Below, in pieces: positions 6,642 through 7,768 of a stretch of DNA of 7,768 nucleotides (positions are counted from its first letter, which is position 1; the number at the start of each line of letters is the position of its first letter). Origin of the DNA: Pyrinomonadaceae bacterium (GTDB lineage: Bacteria > Acidobacteriota > Blastocatellia > Pyrinomonadales > Pyrinomonadaceae); assembly GCA_025929655.1 (NCBI GenBank), contig JAICPV010000088.1, positions 1 through 7,768 on the forward strand, written 5' to 3'. The notes beneath the pieces were generated by a model. That model did no database searches. It was not told where the DNA came from and saw only the letters and a list, made by a program, of their open reading frames with translations. A program made the translations under genes and the position numbers.

Positions 6642-7768
6642 ATGAACAACGAGGCAAGCAAAAGAGAACAAGATGTAAGAGTTATCGGAACCGAGCATCG
6701 ACGACTCAAGAATGATGGCGCGGAACGGTACCGACAGCGGGGATTTGAATCTGACGAAGCAACTTCCGCCGGGGCTCTTGGCGCCGGGCTTTTTGGATTT
6801 GGTGCGGGTCTCCTGGCGATGTATTTTCTAGATCCTGCGCGCGGCGCGCGCAGGCGGGCATTGGTAACCGATAAGGTCACCAGCGCTGCGCGAAATCTGC
6901 CGGACGCCGTCAGTCTGACCGCGCGTGACGTCCGAAACCGCGCGCGGGGCGCCTGGGCCGAGGCCGGACATCTGTTCACCAGCGAGGAACCGTCGGATCA
7001 GGTAATTGAAGCGCGTGTACGGGCGAAGCTGGGACGCGTCTGCTCGCATCCGCACTCGGTGCACGTTACTTCCACCGACGGCAACGTGGTCCTGGATGGA
7101 GTGATACTCGCTCACGAAGTGCCGGAGGTCCTTAAATGCATCGGATCGGTCCGAGGCGTAAATACAGTTGAGAACCAGCTTCACGAATACAAAACTGCAG
7201 GTGGGATCCCCAGCTTGCAAGGCGGCAGAGTTCGCGAATCGCGTGCCGAGTTTATGCAATCGAATTGGTCTCCTGCCGCACGCCTTGCTGCCGGAACAGC
7301 AGGCACGGCGGCTGTCGCATACGGCCTTGCAAAAGGCGATCTTCTCGGTGCAGGGCTTGGCGCCGCTGGTTTAGCGTTGCTCGGACGCAGTATTTCGAAC
7401 ACCGAGTTTCAACGGCTTATTGGTTTCGGGGGCGGGCGGACCGCGGTCACCATCGACAAATCGATCAATGTTGATGCCCCGCCCGACGTCGTATATGCAC
7501 TGTGGGCTAACTTTGAAAATTTTCCGCAGTTCATGACGAATGTCCTGGAAGTAACGAATATCGACAATACGCTATCGCACTGGAAGGTTGCAGGGCCGGG
7601 CGGTATCCCGGTTGAATGGGATGCGGAGATCACACGAGTAGTGCCGCAGGAGATGATAGCGTGGAAATCCGTACAGGGTGCGGCCGTTGCAAACGCGGGA
7701 TACGTTCTTTTCGAACCGAACGACTCCGGCGGGACGGAAGTGACGGTAAGGATCAGCTACAATCCGCC
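6642..7768 (+). CDS. Membrane-anchored BON + SRPBCC (polyketide cyclase/COQ10-like) domain protein, runs off right edge
   Basis: The frame is open from ATG 6642 to the window end, at least 375 residues. After a charged N-terminus comes a glycine-rich hydrophobic segment (about 42-63, AGALGAGLFGFGAGLLAMYF) followed by LDPARGARRRALVTDK, a motif commonly seen after the first membrane segment of YtxH/BON-type envelope proteins. A BON domain lies at about 120-181 (VIEARVRAKLGRVCSHPHSV ... GNVVLDGVILAHEVPEVLKC ... GVNTVENQL). A second small-residue hydrophobic stretch spans roughly 217-247. An SRPBCC domain starts near 269 (VTIDKSINVDAPPDVVYALW, NFENFPQFM, VEWDAEITRVVPQEMIAWKS). BON domains are thought to bind phospholipid or stabilise envelopes; SRPBCC folds bind hydrophobic ligands. 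AGGGG lies 7 nt before the ATG and the rhodanese gene ends 11 nt upstream. The C-terminus is beyond the window. Confidence 0.85.
   Translation, partial: MNNEASKREQDVRVIGTEHRRLKNDGAERYRQRGFESDEATSAGALGAGLFGFGAGLLAMYFLDPARGARRRALVTDKVTSAARNLPDAVSLTARDVRNRARGAWAEAGHLFTSEEPSDQVIEARVRAKLGRVCSHPHSVHVTSTDGNVVLDGVILAHEVPEVLKCIGSVRGVNTVENQLHEYKTAGGIPSLQGGRVRESRAEFMQSNWSPAARLAAGTAGTAAVAYGLAKGDLLGAGLGAAGLALLGRSISNTEFQRLIGFGGGRTAVTIDKSINVDAPPDVVYALWANFENFPQFMTNVLEVTNIDNTLSHWKVAGPGGIPVEWDAEITRVVPQEMIAWKSVQGAAVANAGYVLFEPNDSGGTEVTVRISYNP

Noticed and set aside
6828..7402. Minus-strand open frames under the BON-SRPBCC gene
   Set aside because: The plus frame from 6642 is continuously open to the edge and shows recognisable BON and SRPBCC motifs; the opposite frames are shadows.

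Overview
The window looks like a chromosomal segment from a moderately GC-rich, diderm bacterium. The gene style suggests Acidobacteriota, perhaps Blastocatellia: a lone thiC under a TPP riboswitch, a secreted S41 protease with N-terminal PDZ-like domain, DUF4142 lipoprotein and BON/SRPBCC envelope genes, and a short heptamer repeat between genes. The taxonomic placement is inference only. No tRNA, rRNA, CRISPR array, insertion sequence or phage gene was seen.

Layout. At the left edge (1-539, minus) is the N-terminal part of a YfiH/PgeF-family enzyme, divergent from and almost touching acpS (568-945, plus). A four-unit heptamer repeat (532-559) lies at this junction. A secreted S41 serine protease follows (1026-2351), converging on thiC (2368-4404, minus) with only 16 bp between the stop codons. 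thiC is headed by a clear TPP riboswitch (4406-4502), whose 3' strand merges with the thiC ribosome binding site. On the other side, a well-formed promoter (4557-4585) overlaid by two inverted repeats (4562-4592 and 4590-4606) faces a gene for an unrecognised single-pass membrane protein (4630-5166).

From 5240 to the right edge there is a compact plus-strand run, probably one operon: a DUF4142 lipoprotein, a small cysteine-rich protein, a tiny highly hydrophilic protein, a rhodanese-domain protein, and a large BON + SRPBCC membrane-anchored protein that runs off the window. Gaps are 8-11 nt and one pair overlaps. The contents suggest an envelope or redox stress module, by inference from domain types only.

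The most interesting point is the rhodanese gene (6304-6630). Its reading frame is interrupted by one TGA exactly where the catalytic cysteine of the family belongs. The frame then continues with perfectly family-like sequence to a TAA 11 nt before the next gene. A hairpin with bacterial SECIS-like geometry sits directly downstream, with 21 nt between the TGA and its apical loop. The simplest exciting reading is a selenocysteine rhodanese of about 108 residues with a Cys-Thr-Sec active site. The dull alternative is a TGC-to-TGA nonsense mutation or sequencing error. Standard gene callers would truncate this protein at residue 66.
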